The notes: generated from the letters alone by a model not told the origin. A DNA stretch of 64,000 nucleotides from Lederbergia lenta NBRC 16444 (GCF_001591545.1 NZ_BCVC01000002.1:186001-250000), one strand, 5' to 3'; numbered from the stretch's first letter, positions 35,194-44,021 are shown. Translations and numbers: made by a program.

Positions 35194-36018
35194 ATGATTA
35201 TCAATCACAATATCGCGGCGCTTAACACGCACCGTCAACTAGGTGCTGCTAACGGAGCACAAGGTAAATCAATGGAGAAATTGGCTTCAGGTATGCGTAT
35301 TAACCGTGCTGGAGATGACGCTGCTGGGTTGGCAATTTCTGAAAAGATGAGAGCGCAAGTAAAAGGTCTAGACCAAGCTTCACGTAACTCACAGGATGCG
35401 ATTTCTATGATCCAAACTGCAGAAGGTGCATTGAATGAAACTCATTCTATCTTACAACGTATGCGTGAATTAGCCGTTCAATCATCAAATGATACAAACA
35501 CTGCTGATGATAGAGCAGAAATTCAATTAGAAATTGATGATTTAATTGAAGAAGTTGATAGAATTGCAACAACTACACAATTTAATAGTCAAAATCTATT
35601 AGACCAAACGGGTGGTGCTACAGGAGCCTTTACATTCCAAATTGGCGCTAATACTACTCAAACTTTAGAGGTAACTTTTGCAGATATGCAATCAGCTGCT
35701 CTTGGTATAGATGCAATTGATTTAGGAACAGATAGCGCGACTTCAACTGCGGCTATTAAAACAATTGACGATGCTATCAAGCTTGTTTCAGATGAGCGTG
35801 CTCAGATGGGAGCAAAACAAAACAGACTAGAGCATACTATTAATAATCTAGGAACGGCATCTGAAAACCTAACTGCTGCAGAATCACGTATTCGTGACGT
35901 AGACATGGCGAAAGAAATTATGGAGCAAACTAAAAACTCTATTCTTTCACAAGCAGCTCAAGCTATGCTTGCGCAAGCTAACCAAGCTCCACAAGGAGTA
36001 TTACAACTTCTTCGTTAA
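35194..36018 (+). CDS. hag: Flagellin Hag
   Basis: A 274-residue main flagellin of D0/D1 type without a large variable domain. It begins MIINHNIAALNTHRQL, has LASGMRINRAGDDAAGLAISEKMRAQ and SMIQTAEGALNETHS, and ends AMLAQANQAPQGVLQLLR. Sigma-D transcription and CsrA/FliW control are indicated by the leader. A terminator follows. Confidence 0.97.
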   Translation: MIINHNIAALNTHRQLGAANGAQGKSMEKLASGMRINRAGDDAAGLAISEKMRAQVKGLDQASRNSQDAISMIQTAEGALNETHSILQRMRELAVQSSNDTNTADDRAEIQLEIDDLIEEVDRIATTTQFNSQNLLDQTGGATGAFTFQIGANTTQTLEVTFADMQSAALGIDAIDLGTDSATSTAAIKTIDDAIKLVSDERAQMGAKQNRLEHTINNLGTASENLTAAESRIRDVDMAKEIMEQTKNSILSQAAQAMLAQANQAPQGVLQLLR

Positions 36019-36031
36019 TTTTAATTTACTT

Positions 36032-36065
36032 GAAAGGACTCTAGTTATGCTAGGGTTCTTTTTAT
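36032..36065 (+). terminator. hag terminator
   Basis: AAGGACTCTAG and CTAGGGTTCTTT form a stem with a short loop and a T5 tail. Confidence 0.85.
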
Positions 36066-36163
36066 ATTTATAAGATTTTATACGCTTCATTGGAAAAAGT
36101 AACTTTTGAATTATGTATACAAAGTAATCTAGTATTACATTATAGAAGCACAAGGTGGTTATT

Positions 36164-36262
36164 ATGGGATATCATCGTTTTAGAGACGAGCAGTTGGCTG
36201 TGCCCATAGAGGAAGGGGTGAGTAATAAAAATATTAATATACGTTACCAAGAATTTCAATAA
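36164..36262 (+). CDS. Possible 32-residue small protein
   Basis: A short frame with an acceptable ribosome-binding site (AGGTGG five bases before the ATG) between hag and the next relic gene. The peptide starts MGYHRFRDEQLAVPIEEG. I do not recognise it; it may be chance. Confidence 0.3.
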   Translation: MGYHRFRDEQLAVPIEEGVSNKNINIRYQEFQ

Positions 36263-36283
36263 CCATCGAAAAGAGAAAACCCA

Positions 36284-36528
36284 ATGAATAAAGACGACCA
36301 AGATATAAAACAATTTCTTGAAGAACAGATTCAGTGGAGTGAAATACAGATTCGTATGTTAGATGAAATGAATCAGAAGCTTCATAACATAAAATAAAAG
36401 AAATAGTGGAGTATGCACTTGAGCATGAACTTACTCCTTTGGAAATTAATAATTTGAATGCTCAATTAGAAAGATTGAAGAATGAATTCAGTTTCTTAGA
36501 GAAGCAGTTCTATCCCGTTTTCCATTAA
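36284..36528 (+). pseudogene. Frameshifted small coiled-coil protein gene
   Basis: The first frame gives 37 residues (MNKDDQDIKQFLEEQIQWSE...HNIK) and hits TAA at 36,395. The continuation (EIVEYALEHELTPLEINNL...QFYPVFH) lies in another frame from 36,400. Removing one TAAAA from a tandem ATAAAATAAAA restores a single 79-residue charged, helical protein. The 5-bp duplication is the evident cause. Function unknown. Confidence 0.75.
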
Positions 36529-36555
36529 TACTTCTTTCGTTTTACAAATTTATCA

Positions 36556-36582
36556 TAAAAAAACCGAGTGCTAACACCCGGT
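36556..36582 (-). terminator. Terminator of the hydantoinase operon
   Basis: ACCG-A-GTG and CAC-C-CGGT form a hairpin with a CTAA loop; on the minus strand seven T follow. Confidence 0.8.
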
Positions 36583-36624
36583 CGATAAATCTATCATATG
36601 ATGACTGTAAGACATTAAAAATCT

Positions 36625-38169
36625 TCAAATTTTCAACGGCCCCGCCGCTTTAACCCTCACCAGTATTGCATTACCCGGCAAATATGCAAGCGCAAAATCC
36701 TCCAATAAAATGATCTCAACCTTATCCGGATCAGCACCAGCATTGACAGCTTCTTCAATAGCTTCCGCTTTCGCTTCTTCCATTACTTCTTGATAACTCT
36801 GATTTTCTAAGGAGTAGATGCGCTCTACTGTCCCGCTTATATCTCCAAGGGCGGCCCCGATTGCGTTAGCGACTTGGGCATGTTCAGGGCGAATGACTCG
36901 GCTTGCTCCTTTTAATGTTGTGGGTATGAGTGATGCACCACCACCAACAAGAACGACTGGCAGATCTTCAGCACTTGTTTTCATGCGATCAATGGCTTTT
37001 TCAATTAAGGTAACGAAGTCTGGATAAATTTTTTCGCAAGGAATCGATGCTAGGCGTGATAGATCCGTATGTTCAATTTCCATATAACCTGCACCGATGG
37101 CGATATCTGTTGTTGTTAATTCAGTGCCACCGAAAACGATGCCTTTTTCAGTTAATTGATAGCCAACGCTTTCAGGTCCGATTGTCCAAGCATCTTCTTG
37201 AAGATATACACGGGTTCCTCCTCCAAAGCCAATCGAGTATATATCGGGCATCCGGTAGTTTGTGCGTACGCCGCCTACTTCAACAGCAAGTGAAGTTTGG
37301 CGCGGGAAATTATTTGCTAGCACACCGATATCTGTTGTCGTTCCACCAATATCAACGACAATCGCATTCGGCTCTTTAGATAAATGGGCAGCACCTCGAA
37401 TAGAGTTTGTTGGCCCACATGCGATCGTGTAAATTGGATATTTTTGTGCGTATTCATTTGTCATTAATGTCCCATCATTTTGGCCGAAGAAAATATTCGC
37501 ATGAATGTCTTCGGCTTGCAATGCGCGTTTAAAGCCATTGGACACATGACTAATCGTTGTCATTAAGGCAGCATTTAATATTGTCGCATTTTCCCGTTCA
37601 ATCAAACCGATTGAGCCAATTTCACTTGAAATGGACACAGGGATATTCGGCAATTCTTTTTCAAAGTATCGTGCTACCTCTTTTTCTTGATCACCAAGGA
37701 CTGGGGAAAAAACACCGGAAATGGCAATCGAATCCACTTGGCCACGGAATAGATCTACGGATTTTTTTAACTCATCATAATCTAGATCTGCGATTGGTAT
37801 GCCGTTAAATTCATAGCCGCCATGAATAAGCACTGTTTTTGCATGAAGCTTTTCAACTAAATCATTAGGCCAGCCAAGTAAAGGGGGGACAGTCGTTCCA
37901 GAAGGTAGGCAAATTCGAACAATCCCAACCTTGTTTAATGATTTCCTTTCCACTATCGCATTTGTACAATGTGTTGTACCAAGGGTAGCTACATTTATTT
38001 CTTTTACATTTATTTTCGTTTCCTCAAGCAGGCTTTTTATCGTCATTTGAATGCCTGAAAAAATATCCTTTGTTGTTGCCGTTTTTGCACTTCCTAATAC
38101 TTCATTGGCATCATTGAGAATAACGCCATCCGTATTTGTGCCTCCTACGTCAATTCCAAGTCGTATCAT
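36625..38169 (-). CDS. Hydantoinase/oxoprolinase family protein (HyuA-like)
   Basis: A 514-residue ASKHA-fold enzyme. The phosphate-binding MIRLGIDVGGTNTDGV at the N-terminus, ATLGTTHCTNAIVERK, the central AIVVDIGGTTTDIGVL and the adenosine loop VLVGGGASLIP are present. Family members hydrolyse hydantoins or 5-oxoproline, usually with ATP and often with a HyuB subunit; none is present here. The partner is instead a DUF917 protein whose stop overlaps this start by four bases. Last gene of the TetR-permease-DUF917-HyuA operon. Confidence 0.9.
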   Translation of the reverse strand: MIRLGIDVGGTNTDGVILNDANEVLGSAKTATTKDIFSGIQMTIKSLLEETKINVKEINVATLGTTHCTNAIVERKSLNKVGIVRICLPSGTTVPPLLGWPNDLVEKLHAKTVLIHGGYEFNGIPIADLDYDELKKSVDLFRGQVDSIAISGVFSPVLGDQEKEVARYFEKELPNIPVSISSEIGSIGLIERENATILNAALMTTISHVSNGFKRALQAEDIHANIFFGQNDGTLMTNEYAQKYPIYTIACGPTNSIRGAAHLSKEPNAIVVDIGGTTTDIGVLANNFPRQTSLAVEVGGVRTNYRMPDIYSIGFGGGTRVYLQEDAWTIGPESVGYQLTEKGIVFGGTELTTTDIAIGAGYMEIEHTDLSRLASIPCEKIYPDFVTLIEKAIDRMKTSAEDLPVVLVGGGASLIPTTLKGASRVIRPEHAQVANAIGAALGDISGTVERIYSLENQSYQEVMEEAKAEAIEEAVNAGADPDKVEIILLEDFALAYLPGNAILVRVKAAGPLKI

Positions 38170-39260
38170 CTAGGTGATTGCTCCTTTACTAAAGTTTCTA
38201 ATGGTACATAATCATATGGATAATTGAAGTAGCGTGGACCAGCCGTTTCAATTCCAATCTTTGTCCGCCACTTTTCATTGGCAGGAAAGGCTACAATCAC
38301 GACTCTTGCTCCATATTTCAAACCTTCTGTTGTAATAGGCATTCCAGTTTCTTCATCCAATACAGCAATTAAGTCTGGTGCCATTGCAATTGGTTTGCCA
38401 TCGATTTCTGCTAAAAGATGTTCGTTTTGAAAAAATAATGTGCATGTTTTATTTTTATCATCATCCGTACCATCAAAGTTTGCTTCGCCTCGTGTAAACC
38501 CGCCTTGAACACCTCTTTTTATGAGCACGGCTTTTCCTTTAAATAATTGGTAACCATCCAAGATGTCGAGCATTTGAACAATAGGATGAATAGCTGCAGT
38601 TCTTTGTTCTTTTAATAATGCCCCGATTTGTCTCGCTAAAGTTAAAGTGCCCGGAATGACGCTTTTTTTCGCTTGAGCACCAGTAATACCATAGTCACAA
38701 ACAATGGAAGATCCGCCCATTGCCACAGTTATATTACGGGCAAGTTTTTCACTCCAATGACCGTTTGCAGGTTCAATAGTTACAACGTTTCCTTGTTCAT
38801 CGCCAAGTGTAACAAGTTCTGGTTTCAGGCCATCTAAATGAAAAGTAACCATCTGTGCCTCGGGAAAAGCTCGTCCCATGGCATCCCCATCTAAAATTGG
38901 AATTCTCATCATTGCTGCAACAGCAACGGGAATCAATGAATTAACTCCGCCAATTTCGATCGGCATCACTACATCCGTTTTTTTTCCTGATGCTTTTTCA
39001 AAAGCTTTAAGAGGGGCCACTAACTGTTTAAATGAAGGGATCTTTTCAACAAGGACACTAGGTGATCCCATTCCAGAAGCAGGCAATACCCATTGATTAT
39101 CCTCTAGTTCATCTACTGTAATTACTTTAACTGGACCGTATTTTTGTATGGCAGAGAGAGCCATCATTTTCCCGATATACGGATCTCCACCCCCACCAGT
39201 GCCAAGGACTGCGGCACCGACTGCAATATTCTCAATATCTTCCTCATTTAACCATTTCAT
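38166..39260 (-). CDS. DUF917 family protein
   Basis: A 364-residue cytoplasmic protein of the DUF917 family: the glycine-rich AAVLGTGGGGDPYIG near residue 15, EIGGVNSLIPVAVAA and LDGDAMGRAFPEAQM are diagnostic. The family is regularly found beside hydantoinase genes. I recall some members being linked to thiohydantoin breakdown, but I cannot confirm that here. The ATG at 39,260 follows AAAGGAG. It begins one base after the permease stop. Confidence 0.87.
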   Translation of the reverse strand: MKWLNEEDIENIAVGAAVLGTGGGGDPYIGKMMALSAIQKYGPVKVITVDELEDNQWVLPASGMGSPSVLVEKIPSFKQLVAPLKAFEKASGKKTDVVMPIEIGGVNSLIPVAVAAMMRIPILDGDAMGRAFPEAQMVTFHLDGLKPELVTLGDEQGNVVTIEPANGHWSEKLARNITVAMGGSSIVCDYGITGAQAKKSVIPGTLTLARQIGALLKEQRTAAIHPIVQMLDILDGYQLFKGKAVLIKRGVQGGFTRGEANFDGTDDDKNKTCTLFFQNEHLLAEIDGKPIAMAPDLIAVLDEETGMPITTEGLKYGARVVIVAFPANEKWRTKIGIETAGPRYFNYPYDYVPLETLVKEQSPR

Positions 39261-39261
39261 A

Positions 39262-40539
39262 TTAATGAACTCCTTTTTGCATGCGTTGTTTATAGAATAG
39301 TAAGAATATAGATTGGAAAATAAAGGCAATTAAAAAACTATCTAATGATGAAATGCTTGTAAGAGTGAAAATTTCCAATCCGATCGGGCCTTCCATAGTG
39401 AGCCAACTAATCAATGATCCAAGTGCCCATGCAAGAAGAGGAAGAAATTTAAATGCTTGATCATTCACGCTGTCAAATATTTTCTTGCCCCCAATATAAT
39501 AGGAAGCAGTGTATACACCACCTATTGGTGCGATAAACATGGTCATAATCGTTAAGAAATTGATGAAGTGATCATAAATACCAAACACAGCAAGCAATGT
39601 GCCAAGACCACCGGCGACTAGTGTAAGAACAGCTTTGTTTGTACGTGTGAAAATGACAGAAAGACTTAAACCAGAAGAATAGGCATTGCTAGTGTTCGTT
39701 GTCCACTGTGCAAGAATCAATACTAAAATACCGGGAATCCCTAACCCGACTGTAATCATAATAGTAGTCAAACTGCTTTCATCCATGATCCGCGATAAAA
39801 TCATTGCCACAATTATCATGAAGCTATTTCCAAAGAAAAAGCCGAAAAATGATGCTAAAACTGCATCCTTTCTCGTCCGAGCCCATCTGGATACATCAGG
39901 AGAAATGACTGCACCAACAACAAAGATACTAATAACAAGTGAAATAGCCATCCCAATAGAAAAAATATTGTCTACAGGTGCACTAAGTTGGCTTATTCCA
40001 AACTTATTAACAGCTAAAATAACCGCGAGGATAACTAATATAAGTAATAAAGGCACAGACCATGAACTTAGTTTTTCGATCGCCCTATAGCCAATAATGG
40101 CAGTCGTCATCATCAATATTCCGCCAATACCTGCAAGTAGAGGAATGGGGACACTTAAACCAATGGATCCTTCAATGGCAACAAAAGCATTTTCTGCAAA
40201 AAAACCTGCTTGAACGCCAAACCAACCAAGTAAAGAAATAGCGATGAAAAAGGAAACAAACTTTGCTCCAGATATACCAAAAGTAAAACGGGAGATCATG
40301 GAGGTCGATAACCCTGTAACGGCGCCGACATATGCACAAAATGCAGCTAGTACTCCTAAAATAGCTGATCCGATAATTACTGAAAACAATGCATCATTAA
40401 ACGTCATGCCGTTCCCTAATTCAGCTCCGAACAACATGGCTGACAAATCTATTCCTACAGCAATCCAGACCAAACTAATAGAAAACCACTTTTTTCTTTC
40501 ATTCAATGGGACAGCTTCCCTTGCGTAATCATTTTTCAT
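39262..40539 (-). CDS. NCS1-family permease (cytosine/hydantoin type)
   Basis: A 425-residue transporter with about 12 helices. N-terminal SLVWIAVGIDLSAMLFGAELG, then MISRFTFGISGAKFVS and VISPDVSRWARTRKDA are NCS1 features shared with CodB. The context (HyuA, DUF917) suggests a hydantoin, thiohydantoin or pyrimidine-like substrate. The ATG at 40,539 is 8 bases from GGAGG, while the ATG at 40,545 is too close; either way the gene overlaps the end of the tetR gene. Confidence 0.88.
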   Translation of the reverse strand: MKNDYAREAVPLNERKKWFSISLVWIAVGIDLSAMLFGAELGNGMTFNDALFSVIIGSAILGVLAAFCAYVGAVTGLSTSMISRFTFGISGAKFVSFFIAISLLGWFGVQAGFFAENAFVAIEGSIGLSVPIPLLAGIGGILMMTTAIIGYRAIEKLSSWSVPLLLILVILAVILAVNKFGISQLSAPVDNIFSIGMAISLVISIFVVGAVISPDVSRWARTRKDAVLASFFGFFFGNSFMIIVAMILSRIMDESSLTTIMITVGLGIPGILVLILAQWTTNTSNAYSSGLSLSVIFTRTNKAVLTLVAGGLGTLLAVFGIYDHFINFLTIMTMFIAPIGGVYTASYYIGGKKIFDSVNDQAFKFLPLLAWALGSLISWLTMEGPIGLEIFTLTSISSLDSFLIAFIFQSIFLLFYKQRMQKGVH

Positions 40540-41128
40540 GTTCATAGCCTCCGAGTAAAATTGCTATTATGTGAAGAGCATGGTAGATTTGCTCACATAG
40601 TTCTTCTTCATCATATAAATTAATTTCCCAAAAAACGCCATCCATTAAAAGAAGGAACTGTTTCGTAATGGTACTTGCTTCCCGATTGGAAATAGATGGC
40701 TTGTCCCTTTTAATTAAATCAGTTAAAGAATCGATGAGCCAATAATCGAAATTTTTCATATGCTCTTGTAGAAATCGATTTATTTCGGATGGGGGAGACG
40801 TGATTAACGAGATATAGGCATTGGTCTCATGCATATTTTTTTTATGATAATCAATAGTCCCAATTAATAAGGAATGGAAAATTTCTAAAATAGACTTGTC
40901 GCGAGCCTCATTTAAGACTTTTTTCATTTCTAAAAGATGCTTTTCTAAAAGCATCTGAAACGCTGCAACGAATAATTCTTCTTTATTTTTAAAGAAAAAA
41001 TAAATGGAGGCAGGTTTAATATCCACCTCCTCAGCAATTTTTCTCATAGTAGCCCCATGGTAATTAAAAAGCGAATATTGATTAATAGCCGCTTCTAGAA
41101 TTTTGTCTCTAGTCAAAAAATTCACCAC
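40529..41128 (-). CDS. TetR-family regulator of the hydantoinase operon
   Basis: A 199-residue regulator. Helix-turn-helix at residues 25-45 (TMRKIAEEVDIKPASIYFFFKNKEELF), followed by a helical ligand domain. The start is GTG after TTAGGTG. It is the first gene of the operon and overlaps the permease gene. A palindrome covers its ribosome-binding site, so it is probably autoregulated. Confidence 0.9.
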   Translation of the reverse strand: MVNFLTRDKILEAAINQYSLFNYHGATMRKIAEEVDIKPASIYFFFKNKEELFVAAFQMLLEKHLLEMKKVLNEARDKSILEIFHSLLIGTIDYHKKNMHETNAYISLITSPPSEINRFLQEHMKNFDYWLIDSLTDLIKRDKPSISNREASTITKQFLLLMDGVFWEINLYDEEELCEQIYHALHIIAILLGGYEHEK

Positions 41129-41144
41129 CTAATGAATGTTAGGT
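41127..41144 (-). promoter_or_regulatory. Candidate TetR operator
   Basis: ACCTAA-tgaatg-TTAGGT is an inverted repeat with perfect 6-bp arms overlapping the tetR ribosome-binding site and start codon. A repressor bound here would block its own operon. Confidence 0.55.
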
Positions 41145-41265
41145 TAATGATAAACTAGGCTTTTTAGAAAATCAAGGACATTTTTGTACTACTATAGGCA
41201 AAAGTGTGAAATGTTACATAAATCTAAATATTGTTCATTCAACCTCATGCTCCATGGGTCTATGC

Positions 41266-41307
41266 ATTATTTTCATTGGAAGATTCGAGTCTCCCAATGA
41301 AAATAAT
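41266..41307. terminator. AT-rich hairpin between the SCO and tetR genes
   Basis: ATTATTTTCATTGG and its exact complement form a 14-bp stem with a 14-base loop. T tracts are weak, so its role is unclear. Confidence 0.5.
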
Positions 41308-41417
41308 TGAGTGTATCGCTAATAAAACGATTCCATATTTAATAGTAGATTTCAAAGAGCCCACTAAATATGTAATAGATTGAATGAGGAATAATCGAGT
41401 AATTTACAGAATAAATG

Positions 41418-41465
41418 AAAAAACAATTACCTTGCATTCAAATTGTGGATGCAAGGTAATTGTTT
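41418..41465 (-). terminator. Terminator of the SCO operon
   Basis: A perfect 17-bp inverted repeat (AAACAATTACCTTGCAT and its complement) with a run of T on the minus strand. Confidence 0.92.
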
Positions 41466-41553
41466 ACAAACGTTATTTTAGTGAGTAAAGCAGAAAAAAT
41501 GAACTTGGCCGAGGAAATCTTAAAAGCTGTAGCATTTTAATGAACGAGCCCAG

Positions 41554-42144
41554 TTAGAATTCATCAGTCAAAAGACGAATATCTTCTAAAATCTTCTCCT
41601 TTTCAATAGGGTTCTTTGAGTTGGACATCTGATAAAGAGCACGTACTTTATTATTCACATCTATTAAATACATCGTCGTTGAATGTGTGTATATACCATC
41701 TTCAGATTCTACATATTGGAGTTTTAATTGATCGGCAATTGTTTTTGTTTCTTTTTCTGTGCCCCTTAACCATTTCCAGCCTAATGGATCTGCTTGGAAG
41801 GCACTCGCATAATTCCTAATTACTTCTGTAGTGTCGTGTTTTGGATCAAAAGTGATGGCCACTAATTCGACCTTTTTTCCAAATAAGTCTTCACTTTTGA
41901 GGTCAGCCTGTAAGTCATTGAAATCTACCATTGTTAAAGGACAAATGTCAGGACAATTTGTGTAATAAAATGTAAGTAATTTGATTTTATTATTATCTGA
42001 ATGATAAATATTGCCATGGACATCATCTAATTGAAAAGCCTTTACTTTCTCCAATATGGGTAATCCTTTGCTATTTGGCCAAAACCAATAAACCAATGCC
42101 ACACTAATAACAAAGATAAAGAGGAGAATGATATATTTTTTCAT
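41554..42144 (-). CDS. SCO1/SenC family copper chaperone/thiol protein
   Basis: A 196-residue membrane-anchored thioredoxin-fold protein. One N-terminal helix (residues 4-20) is followed by the extracellular domain with the copper motif CPDIC (C64, C68) and the third ligand H154 in YTHSTTMYLID. SCO proteins deliver copper to the CuA site of cytochrome oxidase or reduce its thiols. It is last in an operon with two small membrane proteins (next entries). The segment normally found at the front of Bacillus SCO lipoproteins (lipobox Cys) is absent. Confidence 0.9.
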   Translation of the reverse strand: MKKYIILLFIFVISVALVYWFWPNSKGLPILEKVKAFQLDDVHGNIYHSDNNKIKLLTFYYTNCPDICPLTMVDFNDLQADLKSEDLFGKKVELVAITFDPKHDTTEVIRNYASAFQADPLGWKWLRGTEKETKTIADQLKLQYVESEDGIYTHSTTMYLIDVNNKVRALYQMSNSKNPIEKEKILEDIRLLTDEF

Positions 42145-42196
42145 CCATTGATGCCTCCCGCTAATAGTATTGTTAATTAAATGTAATGGCGGAAGG

Positions 42197-42694
42197 TTAT
42201 AAGCTTACATATGCAGATGATTCCCCCATTTGTTCCTGTTTGATTAGCGAATACCATAGTAAGCCGGTTGTCAAAACAATAAGGATAGAGCCAAAAAGGC
42301 TAAAAATTATAGTGTTTTGCTCTACCATATTTATATTGACTGTAGGCAAACTACATAGACTAGGATTCTTAATTACAGCACCAAGCATTGTTCCCATCAA
42401 TCCACCCACAACTCCGTAGAAAAAAATGGATAATAATGATTGGAATATTACAAGTAAACCAAACAGGATGCCAATTGATCCACCAATGATCCCGCTAATA
42501 ATAGAAGTCAAAGATATACTCGCTGGAAGCAAAAATAGCAGGTTCATCCCCATATTTAAGCTTAAAATACTACTAGCGCACATAGCCATCCCATCTTTGA
42601 CACCTAACGCTTTTCTTTTTCTATACAAGCTTCTATAAATAAACAAACCTATTGAACTGTTGAAAGTGAGGATACAGGAAAGAAAAAGAGTCAA
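42197..42694 (-). CDS. Membrane protein, paralogue of its upstream neighbour
   Basis: A 165-residue protein with about five hydrophobic segments and glycine-rich helices (SGIIGGSIGILFGLLVIFQ, FFYGVVGGLMGTMLGAVIKN). No named family recognised. Its central 90 residues align by eye with the neighbouring 42,691-43,143 product, sharing the pattern K..G..M.M, then a glycine-spaced helix, then Q.LL..F..G...G.MG.M.GA...N. The start overlaps the upstream stop. Probably acts with the SCO protein, perhaps in copper handling. Confidence 0.7.
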   Translation of the reverse strand: MTLFLSCILTFNSSIGLFIYRSLYRKRKALGVKDGMAMCASSILSLNMGMNLLFLLPASISLTSIISGIIGGSIGILFGLLVIFQSLLSIFFYGVVGGLMGTMLGAVIKNPSLCSLPTVNINMVEQNTIIFSLFGSILIVLTTGLLWYSLIKQEQMGESSAYVSL

Positions 42695-43143
42695 TCGGCA
42701 TTCATCTCCTCGTGCTTTTCATATTTAGCGGCGAAGATAAGCAGGAACATGCTAAGAAAAAATATCAGTTCTAAAAAGGCTAAAAAAATAAAGCTATTTT
42801 GCGCAGCAGCTCCCACCATAGGGGCCATAATGCCTAACATGAGACCGTTAATAAATCCTGTTAACAATGCTTGATGGTTGAATAACCTACCAAATATTCC
42901 TCCGACTAACATTCCGACGAGTGTGCTAATAATCGTGACTAATACAAATTTTAATGGAAATTGGTATATCAAAATTACTCCCGTAATAAAAGCTACAATC
43001 CCGCCAGCTAAATTAGCCATATTCATACTTAGTTGAAATCCGATTTGCTTTCGCATGTTATGAAGGCGTAAATACGTTAATCCTATTAATAAAATATTTA
43101 TACATAATAAAAAACCAAGATTTCCTACCAGCATATAACTCAC
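42691..43143 (-). CDS. Membrane protein, paralogue of its downstream neighbour
   Basis: A 150-residue protein with about five hydrophobic segments. It carries MRKQIGFQLSMNMANLAGG and STLVGMLVGGIFGRLFNHQALL, ending with a charged tail (KYEKHEEMNAD). First gene of the SCO operon. Function unknown; a hetero-oligomer with the neighbour is plausible because of their similarity and ATGA coupling. Confidence 0.7.
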   Translation of the reverse strand: MSYMLVGNLGFLLCINILLIGLTYLRLHNMRKQIGFQLSMNMANLAGGIVAFITGVILIYQFPLKFVLVTIISTLVGMLVGGIFGRLFNHQALLTGFINGLMLGIMAPMVGAAAQNSFIFLAFLELIFFLSMFLLIFAAKYEKHEEMNAD

Positions 43144-43288
43144 CTCAAGTGAACATAAGAATGTACAAAATAAGCTCTATATACAAGTATGAAGGTGCGA
43201 GATTGTCCTATTCACCAAAGTAACTAAAAGAATATTTTGTCCTATATGTGAGTATTTGCGTCAGAAAAGTGAATTGTCAAAAAGGTTG

Positions 43289-43317
43289 TTGCATATCGAG
43301 TGGAAACATAGTATATT
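43289..43317 (+). promoter_or_regulatory. Sigma-A promoter of doxX
   Basis: TTGCAT, 17-base spacer, TATATT. The first palindromic operator starts 17 bases downstream. Confidence 0.6.
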
Positions 43318-43333
43318 ATTAGTGAAGAGACAA

Positions 43334-43349
43334 TGTGAAACATTTCACA
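43334..43349 (+). promoter_or_regulatory. Rex/Fnr-type operator 1
   Basis: TGTGA-AACATT-TCACA. It matches the Fnr/Crp half sites perfectly, and extended by two bases it nearly fits the Rex box TTGTGAANNNNTTCACAA. Lying just downstream of the promoter, it suits repression. Confidence 0.6.
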
Positions 43350-43402
43350 AATAACTAAACAGTATACAAAATAGCAGTCATTTAAATTTTTTTATCCATA
43401 CA

Positions 43403-43418
43403 TGTGAATTGTATCACA
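43403..43418 (+). promoter_or_regulatory. Rex/Fnr-type operator 2
   Basis: TGTGA-ATTGTA-TCACA, 69 bp beyond operator 1 and 30 bp before the doxX ATG. Confidence 0.55.
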
Positions 43419-43447
43419 AACTCTAATAATTTATAGGAGTGAGGAAA

Positions 43448-43972
43448 ATGAGAAAATTATTCGACGGTAAAGTGGTAGCAGGTCTTTGGGCATTAGTAAG
43501 AATATGGTTAGGGGTTCAGTGGTTACAAGCTGGATGGCATAAAGTGATTGGCGGTTTTGATGCAACTGGATTCTTACACGGAGCAATTGCTAAAGCAGGT
43601 GGAGAGGCACCTATCGTACAAGGTTGGTATGGAACATTTCTTGAAACTGTTGCCTTGCCAAATGCGAAATTATTTAACGTGTTGATCCCATGGGGCGAGC
43701 TGTTAGTCGGTATTGGATTAATTGTTGGGGCACTTACCATTCCTGCATTAATTGCCGGTGGACTTATGAACTTGAACTTCCTCTGGGCGGGAACAATCAG
43801 CACGAACCCAACGCTTCTCATCATAGCAGTTATCTTGTTATTCGCTAGAAAAGGCGCCACATATTGGGGAGCAGATCGTTTCTTAACACCAATGATCAAA
43901 AAAACAATCGATAAAAATAAACACAAACATAACGAGACAATCGATCCTACACCGATCAAACAGCATGCTTGA
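43448..43972 (+). CDS. DoxX family membrane protein
   Basis: A 174-residue protein with four predicted helices. The DoxX features LVRIWLGVQWLQAGWHKVIG at residues 15-34 and PWGELLVGIGLIVGALT at about 80 are clear. Bacillus DoxX proteins (MhqP, CatD types) are linked to quinone or thiol stress and redox balance. The C-terminal tail is hydrophilic and histidine-rich (NKHKHNETIDPTPIKQH). The ATG at 43,448 follows AGGAGTGAGG. Two redox-regulator-like operators upstream suggest control by NADH/NAD+ or oxygen. Confidence 0.88.
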   Translation: MRKLFDGKVVAGLWALVRIWLGVQWLQAGWHKVIGGFDATGFLHGAIAKAGGEAPIVQGWYGTFLETVALPNAKLFNVLIPWGELLVGIGLIVGALTIPALIAGGLMNLNFLWAGTISTNPTLLIIAVILLFARKGATYWGADRFLTPMIKKTIDKNKHKHNETIDPTPIKQHA

Positions 43973-43988
43973 ACTTAAATATGAGGAG

Positions 43989-44021
43989 AACCTGCCATCT
44001 AGGTTAGAAGGCAGGTTTTTT
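43989..44021 (+). terminator. doxX terminator
   Basis: AACCTGCC/GGCAGGTT stem with a T6 tail. Confidence 0.9.
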
